A stretch of 34,736 bases of DNA, taken from assembly GCA_964583795.1 (NCBI GenBank), contig CAZOWX010000020.1:1-34736 (forward strand). The letters run 5' to 3'. Under the pieces are notes generated by a model. The model had not been told where the DNA came from and did no database searches. It was given only the letters and a program-made list of their open reading frames with translations. Position numbers and translations under genes: made by a program. This DNA is from JBDTME01 sp964583795. Its GTDB lineage: Bacteria > Patescibacteriota > Microgenomatia > UBA1400 > PJMF01. Each line of letters opens with the position of its first letter. Position 1 is the stretch's first letter. Shown here one piece after another: positions 24,715 through 33,360 of the stretch.

Positions 24715-25770
24715 TTATGATCGTCTCACATGTAACAACCTTTGCGCAACTGCCCGTTGTGGCATTAAAAAATTGGGGTAAAAGTAGTTGGGAAACGGTC
24801 TTTGTAGTTTGAAGTGTTTGGCTGGTTTTTGTATACCTATCGCCCCAAAAAAGTCTCTAACGAAAATATCAAGATCTTCTACTTCAGTATAGTCTCTTGC
24901 TACTATCACTCTCTGGAAAAATTCCCTGACTTTGTGTTTTTGATCATCGTTCAGAAATTTGCATTTTCGCAATTCTTCAAAGTCGTAAAGTCCTGAATAA
25001 ACTTCAAGTCTTCTTATTTTCTTTTCAGCTGTATCAGGGGCTTTGCGAATATCAACTGTTTGTCTTTCATCAATAGTTCTTGTCTCAGTATCGCTACTGA
25101 AAGGAACGCAACCTGTCAAAAACTCAAATAAGCTAATAACCAATGCGTGAAGTTCATCAGCAATAGTAACAGGATTACTTTCTACAGAGGATTGTATGCT
25201 TAAATAACTTGTCGTTGAATGAGGCCCTCTGTTAGCTTTCGGTGGTCCAGCAAGTGCCCAATCAACGATCACCAAATGTCCCTGTCGATAAAACATATTT
25301 CCGGGTTTAAGATCTCGGTGCAAAATATTGTGTCTGATTGCATATTTCAGTACTTCGATAGCTTGAACGGTAATGTATGCCAAGTCAAAAAGATTAAAGT
25401 CAGGTCTTCTATCTGTTGTATCTAGTTTTGCAGCTAAATGGTTGTATATTCTGTTTTCTCGAACGATATCTACGCCATTTTTCCAGATCTTAGGATCAAG
25501 GTACTCAAGAAAGAATCCGATCTGTCCGTCAGTCAGTATTCCAAGAAGTGTGGAAATGCTGCGATGTTTTCCAATTCGTCGTAAGGTTTTGACTTCGTTA
25601 TAAAATGCATCAAGGACTGCTTGTTTATTTTCAAACTCATGGGTTGGATTGGGAATCTTAAGAATGACTTCTTTCCCGTTTTCGTCTTGATTTATGAAGA
25701 GCCACGACATCGAAGTCACATGTGCAGGGGTGCTTTCTAATAGATTCTTGGGGGCTTCCAGTCTAGCCAT
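24715..25770 (-). CDS. Serine/threonine protein kinase-like protein
   Basis: The 351-residue protein has the eukaryotic-type kinase core: VILK with Lys38, Glu59 in the alpha-C helix (NEVKTL), the catalytic loop HRDLKPGN (151-158) with Asp153 and Asn158, and a magnesium loop that reads DWA (170-172) in place of DFG. The glycine-rich loop is degenerate. Conserved catalytic residues are all present, so activity is possible. There is no membrane span or sensor domain, unlike PknB-type kinases, so it should be cytoplasmic. After the kinase core come about 80 residues with no known domain. TTAACA (25804-25799), 17 bases, TAGAAT (25781-25776) and five bases to the ATG form a good leaderless promoter. 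Confidence 0.88.
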   Translation of the reverse strand: MARLEAPKNLLESTPAHVTSMSWLFINQDENGKEVILKIPNPTHEFENKQAVLDAFYNEVKTLRRIGKHRSISTLLGILTDGQIGFFLEYLDPKIWKNGVDIVRENRIYNHLAAKLDTTDRRPDFNLFDLAYITVQAIEVLKYAIRHNILHRDLKPGNMFYRQGHLVIVDWALAGPPKANRGPHSTTSYLSIQSSVESNPVTIADELHALVISLFEFLTGCVPFSSDTETRTIDERQTVDIRKAPDTAEKKIRRLEVYSGLYDFEELRKCKFLNDDQKHKVREFFQRVIVARDYTEVEDLDIFVRDFFGAIGIQKPAKHFKLQRPFPNYFYPNFLMPQRAVAQRLLHVRRS

Positions 25771-25775
25771 GGCGC

Positions 25776-25804
25776 ATTCTACATCAAATTGTACTCAATG
25801 TTAA
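25776..25804 (-). promoter_or_regulatory. Promoter of the kinase-like gene, likely leaderless
   Basis: TTAACA and TAGAAT on the minus strand are separated by 17 bases. The box ends five bases before the ATG, so the transcript would begin at or next to the start codon. Confidence 0.6.
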
Positions 25805-25911
25805 GCCTATAATTATCGAAATTGACGGTAATGATTGATTCTTAAAGAAGGACTAACAATTGTGAAAACGGGACAACGTTGAGATAAAACGACCAATTCT
25901 TAGTAATACTG

Positions 25912-27933
25912 TTATCGCGTTTTTACCTTCACATCCGCTACCCAAAACCCCTTTTCATTCACCATCAATGGATTGATCTCCAGCTCTTGAAGCTCTGGGT
26001 GGTCATGCATCAGCAGTTGCAGCTGGAGCATCAACTCAACCAGATCAGAAACAAAATTTTGAGTAAATTTATTACTCAATTTGTCGAGTGCCCCGTAGGC
26101 TTTGGTACGCTTGAGTTGATCCATAAATTGTTGCCTGGTAGTGGGTAAAAAGCTGTAGCTGCGATCGGAGAGTACGTTGGTCCAGCTACCACCCAGCCCT
26201 ACAGCCATGTACGGTCCAAACTGCAAATCGCGGTTGATCCCCAACAGCAGCTCGAGCTCAGCTTCGATGATCTGTTGATACAACACTTCATCCCCAAACT
26301 GCTTAAGTTGCTGGTAACTTTGACTCACATCATCTTGAGTTTTGACCACGCCATATACGGCACCAACTTCTTTTTTATGCGTCAGCGCAAGATTGGCTGT
26401 TTTCGCGTAAGAGGGCGTGTGAACTTGTTTCAACTGCGACTCGTTGGTGATGATACTGTATGAGGGAAGTTGAAACCCATATTGCCCTAAGAGGGAAAAG
26501 GTCTCATTGAGTTTGGTGGCGTACAGTGGTGTTTGTTCATCGGCACTGTGTTGTTGAGTAAACGGTGTAAAATGGTGTCTTTTGTATTTTGCTTGACTAC
26601 TTTTTTGAATAATCGATAGGACCTCTATGTTTTCATTGGGATAAGCAGTAGTATGCACCCCAGCTTGGCGCAGTATTTTGCGATAATGATCAAAGGTGTC
26701 ACCCCCAACTAAGGCGATACTCAGCGGTTTTTTGCCTTTGATCTCCAGCAGCATGTGTACAATTTCAGGCACATTAGTCACTGACTGTTGGGTAATGATC
26801 ACCACGATACTATCAATTTGCGGGTCGCGTTGCGCCTGAGCGATGGCAACAGAAAAACGCTCTGCATCGGCATCGCCAATCACGTCGAGTGGATTGGAAA
26901 TGTGACTGTTGGGTAACAACTCTTGTAAATGTGCAACTGAGTTGCTTGACCAAGCTGCCAAAGTGAGTTGGCGTACTTCGCTAACATCGACAGTATTTAC
27001 TCCCGGTCCGCCAGCATTGGTGATGATCATTGCGTTTTCGAGTCGGTATGGGTGTTGTTCCAAAAAGAAAATAGACTGCATGAACTCTTGCATGGTATCA
27101 ACCATCACAAAACCAAATTGAGCTGAAGCAGCTTTGAGCAGGACATCATTGGTGGCCAGAGCCGCAGTGTGTGACAGTGATGCCGCTTGGCCGACTTTAG
27201 ACCGGCCACCCTTTAGCAGGATAATGGGTTTCGTTTTTGCAAGTTTGCTAATAACTTGAAAAAACCGTGGTAAATCGGTGAATGATTCCAGATAAATTCC
27301 CACCACTTTTGTGTGAGGATCTTGTGCCGCGAACTCTAAAGCCTCATTCTCACTCAACCCGGCCTTATTGCCTAAACTAACGGCAAATGAACAGCCGATA
27401 TGATTTGATTCCATCTCGGTAAACAGCGCTGTGAGCATGGCGCCAGATTGGGAGATGAGCCCGAGCGAACCCGCAGCAATTTTCTGATCAGCAAAACTGG
27501 CATTAAGTGTGCTGTGCGGAGCCAAAAAACCAAGCGAATTGGGACCAAGCAAAGCAATCTGCGCATCGTGAAGTTTTTTGGCAATTTTTTCTTGCAAAAT
27601 TTTTCCTTGCTCTGACATCTCGGCAAAGCCTGCAGTGATGATGACCACCGCTTTGACCTGTTTGGCGATACACTCATCAATCACTGATTCCACAAAAGCC
27701 GGAGGAACCACAATGATTGCAAGCTCTACCGATTCTGAAATATCAGTCAAATGGGCATGGACCCTTAACCCTACGATGCTGTTTGCTTTTGGGTTTACCG
27801 GAAATAATTGCGTCTTCGGATTAGCTTTTTGATACTCCAAAGTGTTTTTCAGGATTTGATAGCCGACTTTTTTGCTTTCGCGTGAAGCACCGATGATAGC
27901 GATTGATTTGGGGTGGAAGAAAGAATGGAACAT
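25912..27933 (-). CDS. ADP-forming acetate/acyl-CoA synthetase, fused alpha-beta
   Basis: This enzyme converts acetyl-CoA (or another acyl-CoA), ADP and phosphate to the acid, CoA and ATP, giving substrate-level ATP in fermenters. The 673 residues begin with a CoA-binding domain (HPKSIAIIGAS, 7-17), followed by two succinyl-CoA ligase-like domains with SQSGAM (161-166) and the phosphorylated His255 in SLSHTAALA. The C-terminal third is an ATP-grasp beta part with GPYMAVGLGGSW and the closing LEINPLMVNEKGFWVADV. Length is close to the 690-710 of other fused enzymes. It follows phosphoglycerate mutase on the same strand with a 102-base gap and works naturally with the 2-oxoacid oxidoreductase. 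A weak TAATTT lies five bases before the ATG. Confidence 0.93.
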   Translation of the reverse strand: MFHSFFHPKSIAIIGASRESKKVGYQILKNTLEYQKANPKTQLFPVNPKANSIVGLRVHAHLTDISESVELAIIVVPPAFVESVIDECIAKQVKAVVIITAGFAEMSEQGKILQEKIAKKLHDAQIALLGPNSLGFLAPHSTLNASFADQKIAAGSLGLISQSGAMLTALFTEMESNHIGCSFAVSLGNKAGLSENEALEFAAQDPHTKVVGIYLESFTDLPRFFQVISKLAKTKPIILLKGGRSKVGQAASLSHTAALATNDVLLKAASAQFGFVMVDTMQEFMQSIFFLEQHPYRLENAMIITNAGGPGVNTVDVSEVRQLTLAAWSSNSVAHLQELLPNSHISNPLDVIGDADAERFSVAIAQAQRDPQIDSIVVIITQQSVTNVPEIVHMLLEIKGKKPLSIALVGGDTFDHYRKILRQAGVHTTAYPNENIEVLSIIQKSSQAKYKRHHFTPFTQQHSADEQTPLYATKLNETFSLLGQYGFQLPSYSIITNESQLKQVHTPSYAKTANLALTHKKEVGAVYGVVKTQDDVSQSYQQLKQFGDEVLYQQIIEAELELLLGINRDLQFGPYMAVGLGGSWTNVLSDRSYSFLPTTRQQFMDQLKRTKAYGALDKLSNKFTQNFVSDLVELMLQLQLLMHDHPELQELEINPLMVNEKGFWVADVKVKTR

Positions 27934-27943
27934 AAGGAAAATT

Positions 27944-28030
27944 ACTCTAATTGACCTAATTGATCTAATTTCTAAAATTTATCATTAAGTGGTATCAGGT
28001 ATGTTGAGCAGACTTAGAGCAATTAGAAAT
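27944..28030. repeat. AT-rich imperfect inverted repeat, family D copy 1
   Basis: CTAATTGA-type units (CTAATTGAC, CTAATTGAT, CTAATTTCT) on the left face TTAGAGCAATTAGAAAT on the right. The same arrangement with the same right end occurs at 29752-29842. The right end reaches within six bases of the phosphoglycerate mutase stop. Confidence 0.5.
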
Positions 28031-28035
28031 TATAT

Positions 28036-29694
28036 TTACACCAGCTCTCGACCTGTCATGCTTGCTGGCTTTTGTATCCCCAAAATTTTTAACAGTGTGG
28101 GCGCAATGTCTGCTAGGATCCCTGTGGGCAACAAAGTTGATTGTCCCATAAAGGCGTTGCTCATACAAATAAATGGAACCGGGAAAATTGAGTGTTCGGT
28201 ATCAACTTCTCCCGTTTCATTATTGATCAGCTCTTCCGCATTGCCGTGGTCTGCTGTAATGAGAATGACACCGCCATTAGGTACAACTTGTTTGGCGATC
28301 ATCCCGACACACTCATCGACCACTTCACAGGCCTTGATGGTTGCCTCTAAGTTCCCAGTATGGGCCACCATGTCAGCATTGGCAAAGTTACAGATGATCA
28401 CATCGTGTGTTCCACGCTTGATATGATCAAGCATGGTTTGAGTGATTTCATACGCACTCATTTCTGGAGAGAGGTCATAGGTGGCAACCTTTTTTGAAGG
28501 AACAATAATGCGCTCTTCTCCGGGGTAGGTTTCGTCACGTTGGCCATTCATGTAGTACGTCACAAACCGTTCTTTCTCAGTTTCCGCCATGCGCAACTGC
28601 TTGAGACCAGCATCGCTAATGATTTTCCCCAAGGGGTCATCGATAATTTGGGGTGGGAAAGCCACATTTACTGGCAGTCCAACCTCGTAGCGAGTCATAG
28701 TGGTAAAAAACAAGTTGCCCAGTCGTTTTTTGCGAATGAATGTTTTCCCAGGACTGCGATAGCTGATATGACTTTTTTCATATTTGATCGAGTACGGGTC
28801 GTACCCCTCAGTATGAAAACCTTGTTCAAAGTTAGTGACCACAAAAGCCTTGGTCAGTTGTCTGGGGCGATCGATACGATAATTGAAAAAAATCACCGCA
28901 TCGTTATCGTTGATGATGCGTGGAGTGTCGTCTTCATTGCAAATAGTAATTGGCTTGATGAACTCATCGGTAATACCTTCCTTGTACCCCTCAGCAATGA
29001 GTCCGATTGGGTCAAGGACACATTTGCGCTCAGCGCCAATGGTGAGAGCATCGTAGGCGATTTGAGTCCTCTCCCAGCGATGATCGCGATCCATGGCATA
29101 GTAGCGTCCCATGATCGAAGCGACTTTCCCAACACCAAGTGACTTGGCTTTTTCCATCACTTCTCTGACATAGTTAATTCCTGACGTAGGAGGCGAGTCA
29201 CGGCCATCAGTAATGAGATGCAGGTAAACGTTATCACTAAAGCCGTTGGATTTGGCCACAAACATTAAAGCGTACAAGTGCTCAATATTCGAGTGAACAC
29301 CACCAGAGCCAATCAATCCAATCAAGTGCAGCCGTGAATTATTATTTTTAACATGGGCAAACGTGTTGAGAAACGTTTGGTTGGTGGCGAAGCTCCCATC
29401 GGCAATGGCCATGTTTATGCGGGGAAGCTCCTGGTAGACGATTCGACCAGCTCCAATGTTGAGGTGACCAGTTTCAGTATTACCGTCTTCACCGTGAGGG
29501 AGTCCTACCGCTTTACCAGATGCTGCCAGCTGCGTATGGGGAAATGCTAGCCAATACTTGTCCATATTGGGTGTGCGGGCTCTGACAATCGCATTGCCAG
29601 CATTATTCGGACCAATTCCCCAACCATCCAGTACGAGTAGTACAGCAGGCCGAGGTCGAGTCGATGTTTGTGGCTGAGTTGAGTTTTCAATCAT
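28036..29694 (-). CDS. gpmI: Phosphoglycerate mutase, cofactor-independent, with threonine nucleophile
   Basis: The enzyme interconverts 3- and 2-phosphoglycerate. The alkaline-phosphatase-type metal sites are intact: LDGWG (22-26), SGGVHS, DGRDSPP, RIDRPRQ, NADMVAHTGN and TADHGNAE. The nucleophile motif, normally GNSEVGH with a serine that carries the phosphate, is GNTETGH (71-77) with Thr73. Threonine serves as nucleophile in other members of the superfamily, so activity is likely but kinetically distinct. Length (552) is slightly above the usual 510-540 through a short N-terminal extension and a lysine-rich insert. The start has TACATT (29706-29701) six bases upstream and TTATTA 17 bases before that. 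Confidence 0.95.
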   Translation of the reverse strand: MIENSTQPQTSTRPRPAVLLVLDGWGIGPNNAGNAIVRARTPNMDKYWLAFPHTQLAASGKAVGLPHGEDGNTETGHLNIGAGRIVYQELPRINMAIADGSFATNQTFLNTFAHVKNNNSRLHLIGLIGSGGVHSNIEHLYALMFVAKSNGFSDNVYLHLITDGRDSPPTSGINYVREVMEKAKSLGVGKVASIMGRYYAMDRDHRWERTQIAYDALTIGAERKCVLDPIGLIAEGYKEGITDEFIKPITICNEDDTPRIINDNDAVIFFNYRIDRPRQLTKAFVVTNFEQGFHTEGYDPYSIKYEKSHISYRSPGKTFIRKKRLGNLFFTTMTRYEVGLPVNVAFPPQIIDDPLGKIISDAGLKQLRMAETEKERFVTYYMNGQRDETYPGEERIIVPSKKVATYDLSPEMSAYEITQTMLDHIKRGTHDVIICNFANADMVAHTGNLEATIKACEVVDECVGMIAKQVVPNGGVILITADHGNAEELINNETGEVDTEHSIFPVPFICMSNAFMGQSTLLPTGILADIAPTLLKILGIQKPASMTGRELV

Positions 29695-29700
29695 GAGTCG

Positions 29701-29729
29701 AATGTAGCATTAACAAGAAAAAATAATAA
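29701..29729 (-). promoter_or_regulatory. Promoter of gpmI, likely leaderless
   Basis: TTATTA (29729-29724) and TACATT (29706-29701) are spaced by 17 bases on the minus strand and the box ends six bases before the ATG. It would give gpmI its own transcript besides any read-through from enolase. Confidence 0.5.
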
Positions 29730-29751
29730 GGACGAGAAAGAAGTCGAAAAA

Positions 29752-29842
29752 AATTTCTAATTGATTTAATTATTCTAATTTCTAAAAAGCGACTATAAAG
29801 TTTTATTTGTAAATTGAAGTAGATTTAGAGCAATGAGAAATG
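29752..29842. repeat. AT-rich imperfect inverted repeat, family D copy 2
   Basis: ATTTCTAATTGATTTAA at the left and TTTAGAGCAATGAGAAAT at the right form an imperfect inverted repeat around a 50-base core. It is related to 27944-28030 in both arms and lies between enolase and phosphoglycerate mutase. Confidence 0.5.
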
Positions 29843-29866
29843 AGGTCAAGTAGCAATTCTTTTCCC

Positions 29867-31135
29867 TTATCCCGGTGTCTGTTTGGCTTGCTCAATTAGG
29901 TCATGAATCACTGAGAGTCGGTTGTACTTGGCTACTCTCTCCCCTCTTGCTGGTGCTCCGAACTTGACATAGTCAGCCCCTACGCCAACACCAAAGTCAG
30001 CGATGAAATCGTCATTGGTTTCACCACTGCGGTGAGAGACAATGATCTTGAAGTTTGCATCCTTGGCAATCTTGATGACCTCAACCGTCTCACTCACCGT
30101 TCCGATTTGATTGGGCTTGATTAAGATGGCATTACAAGTGGTATCAGTGATCGCTTTTTGTAAGCGGCTTTTATTGGTGGAAAGGACATTATCACCTACA
30201 ATCATGGTGGTTTCTCCGAGTCGAGAAGTCAGTTGTTGCCAACTTTTCCAATCGTCTTGCCCAAAGCCATCTTCAATCGAGATGACGTGATAGGTTTTTC
30301 TCAAAGTATCGTAGTACTCTAGTAGTTGAGCTGAAGAGAATGGTTCGGGACTATCTTTCAAACTGTATCGTCCCCCACTCATCAGCGTATCCGCGGCGAC
30401 GTCAACTCCAAAAAACAAATCACGACCAAAAGTGTACTGTGAGTTGTGAATGGTCTCGATCAAAATCTCAAAGGCATCAATGTTGTGGTATAGGTTGGGT
30501 GCGTACCCACCACCCAAACCAACAGAGTGAATAGCGCCTTTTGATTTCAAAACGACCCCAAGTTGCTGATACAGATGGGAGCCCATGTTGATGTTGTCGG
30601 GATAGTCAAAATGTGAAGCAGGGATAATGTGAAATTCCTGAATGTCTAAATTGCCAGCGCCGTGTGCCCCGCCACTTATCATCGTGAAAATAGTGGTCGG
30701 GATTTGTAGCGAACTCGTTAGTTGATACTTTTCCTTCAAGTAGTAAAACAGTGGCATGTTGACACTCAGTGCCCCAGCTTTAAGCACTGCTTGTGAAACT
30801 GCCAAAAGTGCATTGCTGCCCAGGACCGATTTGTCATGGGTTCCATCAAGATTGACCAGTAGCTGGTCTAAAGCTGTTTGCTTGGTGGGATCAAGGCCAA
30901 CGACTTTGGGTGCAATGATCTCATTAATGTTTTTGATTGCTTTAAGGACTCCCATAGCGTTCATATGGTTGGGATCATTGTCACGCAGTTCTTTGCTTTC
31001 ATATTTTCCGACAGATGTGCCTGTTGGGACTGATGAGCTAGCGACAATGCCATTGTCCAACCACACGGTAGCCTCTATGGTGGGAAGCCCGCGAGAGTCG
31101 AGAATTTCTCGAGCGGTAAGTGATTTGATGGGCAT
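29867..31135 (-). CDS. eno: Enolase, divergent active site
   Basis: Enolase converts 2-phosphoglycerate to PEP. The magnesium ligands Asp245 (GVDVAA), Glu288 (SIEDGF) and Asp315 (VGDN), the catalytic lysines Lys340 (LIKPNQIGT) and Lys391 (KFGAPARGER), His158 and Glu167 (IQEF) are present. Two conserved places differ. The VGDEGGFAP motif reads VGLGGGYAP (205-213), losing the Asp and the Glu equivalent to yeast Glu211, and the SGASTG lid loop reads TGTSVG (38-43). Length (422) is normal. It lies 33 bases downstream of the PEP-synthase-like gene on the same strand, probably in one operon, with TAGAGT six bases before the ATG as a possible additional start site. Confidence 0.93.
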   Translation of the reverse strand: MPIKSLTAREILDSRGLPTIEATVWLDNGIVASSSVPTGTSVGKYESKELRDNDPNHMNAMGVLKAIKNINEIIAPKVVGLDPTKQTALDQLLVNLDGTHDKSVLGSNALLAVSQAVLKAGALSVNMPLFYYLKEKYQLTSSLQIPTTIFTMISGGAHGAGNLDIQEFHIIPASHFDYPDNINMGSHLYQQLGVVLKSKGAIHSVGLGGGYAPNLYHNIDAFEILIETIHNSQYTFGRDLFFGVDVAADTLMSGGRYSLKDSPEPFSSAQLLEYYDTLRKTYHVISIEDGFGQDDWKSWQQLTSRLGETTMIVGDNVLSTNKSRLQKAITDTTCNAILIKPNQIGTVSETVEVIKIAKDANFKIIVSHRSGETNDDFIADFGVGVGADYVKFGAPARGERVAKYNRLSVIHDLIEQAKQTPG

Positions 31136-31141
31136 GGTTAT

Positions 31142-31147
31142 ACTCTA
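31142..31147 (-). promoter_or_regulatory. -10-like box before enolase
   Basis: TAGAGT on the minus strand ends six bases before the enolase ATG, inside the 33-base gap after the PEP-synthase-like gene. No good -35 element was found. Confidence 0.35.
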
Positions 31148-31168
31148 TTTCTTGGTCTGTATTTCAGT

Positions 31169-33355
31169 TTAACTCTCTTTCAGTAGCTTGGTCATGTAGG
31201 GAATTTGTTTCGGAGTGACACAAATCCCCTCAACTTGCTGATGCACAAGGAGTTCAACGAGTTCAGAATCGAGTTGATACTCACCAAATAATAGTGGTTT
31301 TTGATATTTTTTCGCCGCAGCAATGATGGTTTTGATAATTGCCTTCATTGCTGGTGCTTTGTGGTAGGAAACTGAAAGCTCTGTTGCACTTTTGGCATCT
31401 AAAGCAAATAGCAGCATGTGTAAATCTTCGGCTGCAATCATGACGCCATCAACACCATGTGACAAAAATCCTTCCAAAGTGAGGGCTGCTGCCGGAGTAT
31501 CAACTGACAGCCAAATCTGAAAGTGTGAGGATTGTTGTAAGCCTTTTTTTTCTAAGTGCGATTTTAGGAGCACAAACTCTTCTACGCTTCGCGCAAACGG
31601 TAGAATCACGTGCAGGTTGTCAAAACCTGATTGTTTGAGTTGTCGAAGGGCTTCCAGTTCCAGGTCAAAACTTGCTGTATCGGTCAGGTTCCGAAATGCA
31701 CCGCGATATCCAAGTTCTGGATTACGTTCGGTTGGCTCGTACTCAGCTCCCCCGTGGAGTTTTTTTAACACATCACTCGTCATATTCAAAAAGCGATAGT
31801 ACACCGGCTTTGGATGAACAGCTTTACACACGGTTTGGATCTGTTGTGCGAGCTGATGAACAAAAAACTGTTCTTTTTGTTGATGGATGGCGAACTTGGG
31901 ATGAAGGCCGATTTGTTCGACGATCTGTTCTGCTCGCAGTAGCCCAACCCCGGCGTAGAGTTGCTGTTCAATGGTGCTTAGTTCATCAGGATGATTGAGC
32001 GCAAGGTACAGTCGAGTAGTGTATGGTTTTACTTCATGGAGAGCGTCTCCACTTTCTTGGGAAAAGCGCAATGTGCCCTCATACACGATACCTTGCTGAC
32101 CATACACGGTGATCTGTTGACCATTTTTCAACGTATGGGTGCCAAAATGAGTATTGCCAATGCATGGAATACCCAAGTGTTGCACGTCTCTTGGGAAAAC
32201 TGCTTCGTCGACGATAATGGCAGCGGCTTTTCTCAACGCCTCAAGGTGATGGGTGTTGAGCTTGTGGGTGACGCAAATTTCACCATTCAAAACACTGGTG
32301 TACTGTGCTGGCGTGGGGCACAACTTCACTTTGCCGCTGATCAGTCCTGGGTGGGCTGAAGAACCAAAAAGGATCGGACGCATTGTTCCAGTCTGGGCTG
32401 TCAAAGAGTGATGTGGATCAACCACTTTTTCCATTAACGGCTGCGTTTGTAGTAGGTAAAACTTGCCCGCCTCAAGAGCCCACTCTACTTGCTGTGGATA
32501 AAACAGTTTTTGTTGGATATGAACGGCAAGTGTTGCAAGCTGTTTGAGCTCCTGAGAGGATAACTTGGGGCTAAATTTTCTAGAGTCAGGAATCGGTGTT
32601 TCGTGTGTTTTGCCCAGTCTGCGGATCAGCTCTGTGTCTTGAGCGTGGCGTTGTTGTTGAATTACTTGTAATGTGTCTTTCTCGACTTCGTAGCGGTCAG
32701 CATCTTGAGGATGATTGCGCAGATGATCACCTAACCCCCAAACAGCATCGATGACGACGGTTCGCTTGTTTTGATTGTCAGGATTTCTGGAGTATGCCAG
32801 TCCAGCGACTTTGGACTCTGTCATGCGCTGAACGACGATGGCTTGAGCGATATCAGCGGGTGAGCGCAAGTGCTCAAACAGATACAAAAGCATTTTGGGT
32901 TGATAAAGCTGAGCCCAAACACGTTTGACGTACTCCAAAACGTTCGCATCACCCTGAATGTTAAAGTACGTGTCATGAATATCGGGCAGTTGTGAGTCCG
33001 ATTTGCTCGAGCGGATCGCCACAAACGCATTGTTTCCAAGATTTTCATAGCCCTCAATAATGGCTTGCGCGATCTCATCTTCAATGTGGATGTGTTGAAT
33101 GAGTTGATGGATTTGTTGGGAGACGTGACCGAGTTGTTGAGGATTAGTACTATCAACTTGAGCAAAAATGTGTTCTAAGTGTTCTTTACTGGGAGTAAGC
33201 AGATGAGCAAATACGCCGCTTGGAATGACAAATCCTGGCGGGATTGGCAAACCTTCGAGCTCAAGCTTGCCCAAGTTCACTCCTTTTTCTCCGATTTGAC
33301 TCAGCGGAAAATCAGTACAGTGTTTGAACCAGATGATAGTGGGCAGGTGTTCCAT
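31169..33355 (-). CDS. PEP synthase/PPDK-like protein lacking catalytic His and Cys
   Basis: All three domains of PEP synthase are present in order. Residues 15-308 form the ATP-grasp part (GEKGVNLGKL, FVAIRSS, VVQRMTESKVAGLAYS, VEWALEAGKFYLLQTQP). Residues 325-427 form the swivelling phosphohistidine domain, and residues 440-728 the PEP/pyruvate barrel (GVGLLRAE, NPELGYRG, VILPFARSVEEF). In the swivel domain the GGxTSHA motif is absent: the chain reads DEAVFPRDVQHLGIP (383-397), four residues shorter and without the histidine. In the barrel, the GSNDLTQ segment reads AAEDLHM and the catalytic Cys of the GxCGQ region is replaced (LLFGEY, 688-693). It cannot be a normal PEP synthase. A regulatory, binding or altered-chemistry role is inferred. 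Upstream sits a palindrome and TATGTT. Confidence 0.85.
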   Translation of the reverse strand: MEHLPTIIWFKHCTDFPLSQIGEKGVNLGKLELEGLPIPPGFVIPSGVFAHLLTPSKEHLEHIFAQVDSTNPQQLGHVSQQIHQLIQHIHIEDEIAQAIIEGYENLGNNAFVAIRSSKSDSQLPDIHDTYFNIQGDANVLEYVKRVWAQLYQPKMLLYLFEHLRSPADIAQAIVVQRMTESKVAGLAYSRNPDNQNKRTVVIDAVWGLGDHLRNHPQDADRYEVEKDTLQVIQQQRHAQDTELIRRLGKTHETPIPDSRKFSPKLSSQELKQLATLAVHIQQKLFYPQQVEWALEAGKFYLLQTQPLMEKVVDPHHSLTAQTGTMRPILFGSSAHPGLISGKVKLCPTPAQYTSVLNGEICVTHKLNTHHLEALRKAAAIIVDEAVFPRDVQHLGIPCIGNTHFGTHTLKNGQQITVYGQQGIVYEGTLRFSQESGDALHEVKPYTTRLYLALNHPDELSTIEQQLYAGVGLLRAEQIVEQIGLHPKFAIHQQKEQFFVHQLAQQIQTVCKAVHPKPVYYRFLNMTSDVLKKLHGGAEYEPTERNPELGYRGAFRNLTDTASFDLELEALRQLKQSGFDNLHVILPFARSVEEFVLLKSHLEKKGLQQSSHFQIWLSVDTPAAALTLEGFLSHGVDGVMIAAEDLHMLLFALDAKSATELSVSYHKAPAMKAIIKTIIAAAKKYQKPLLFGEYQLDSELVELLVHQQVEGICVTPKQIPYMTKLLKES

Positions 33356-33360
33356 AGCAA

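Noticed and set aside
28540..29142. A 200-codon open frame antisense to phosphoglycerate mutase
   Set aside because: It lies entirely opposite a well-conserved enzyme, has no recognisable motif and no ribosome binding site; its length follows from the codon pattern of the gene below it.
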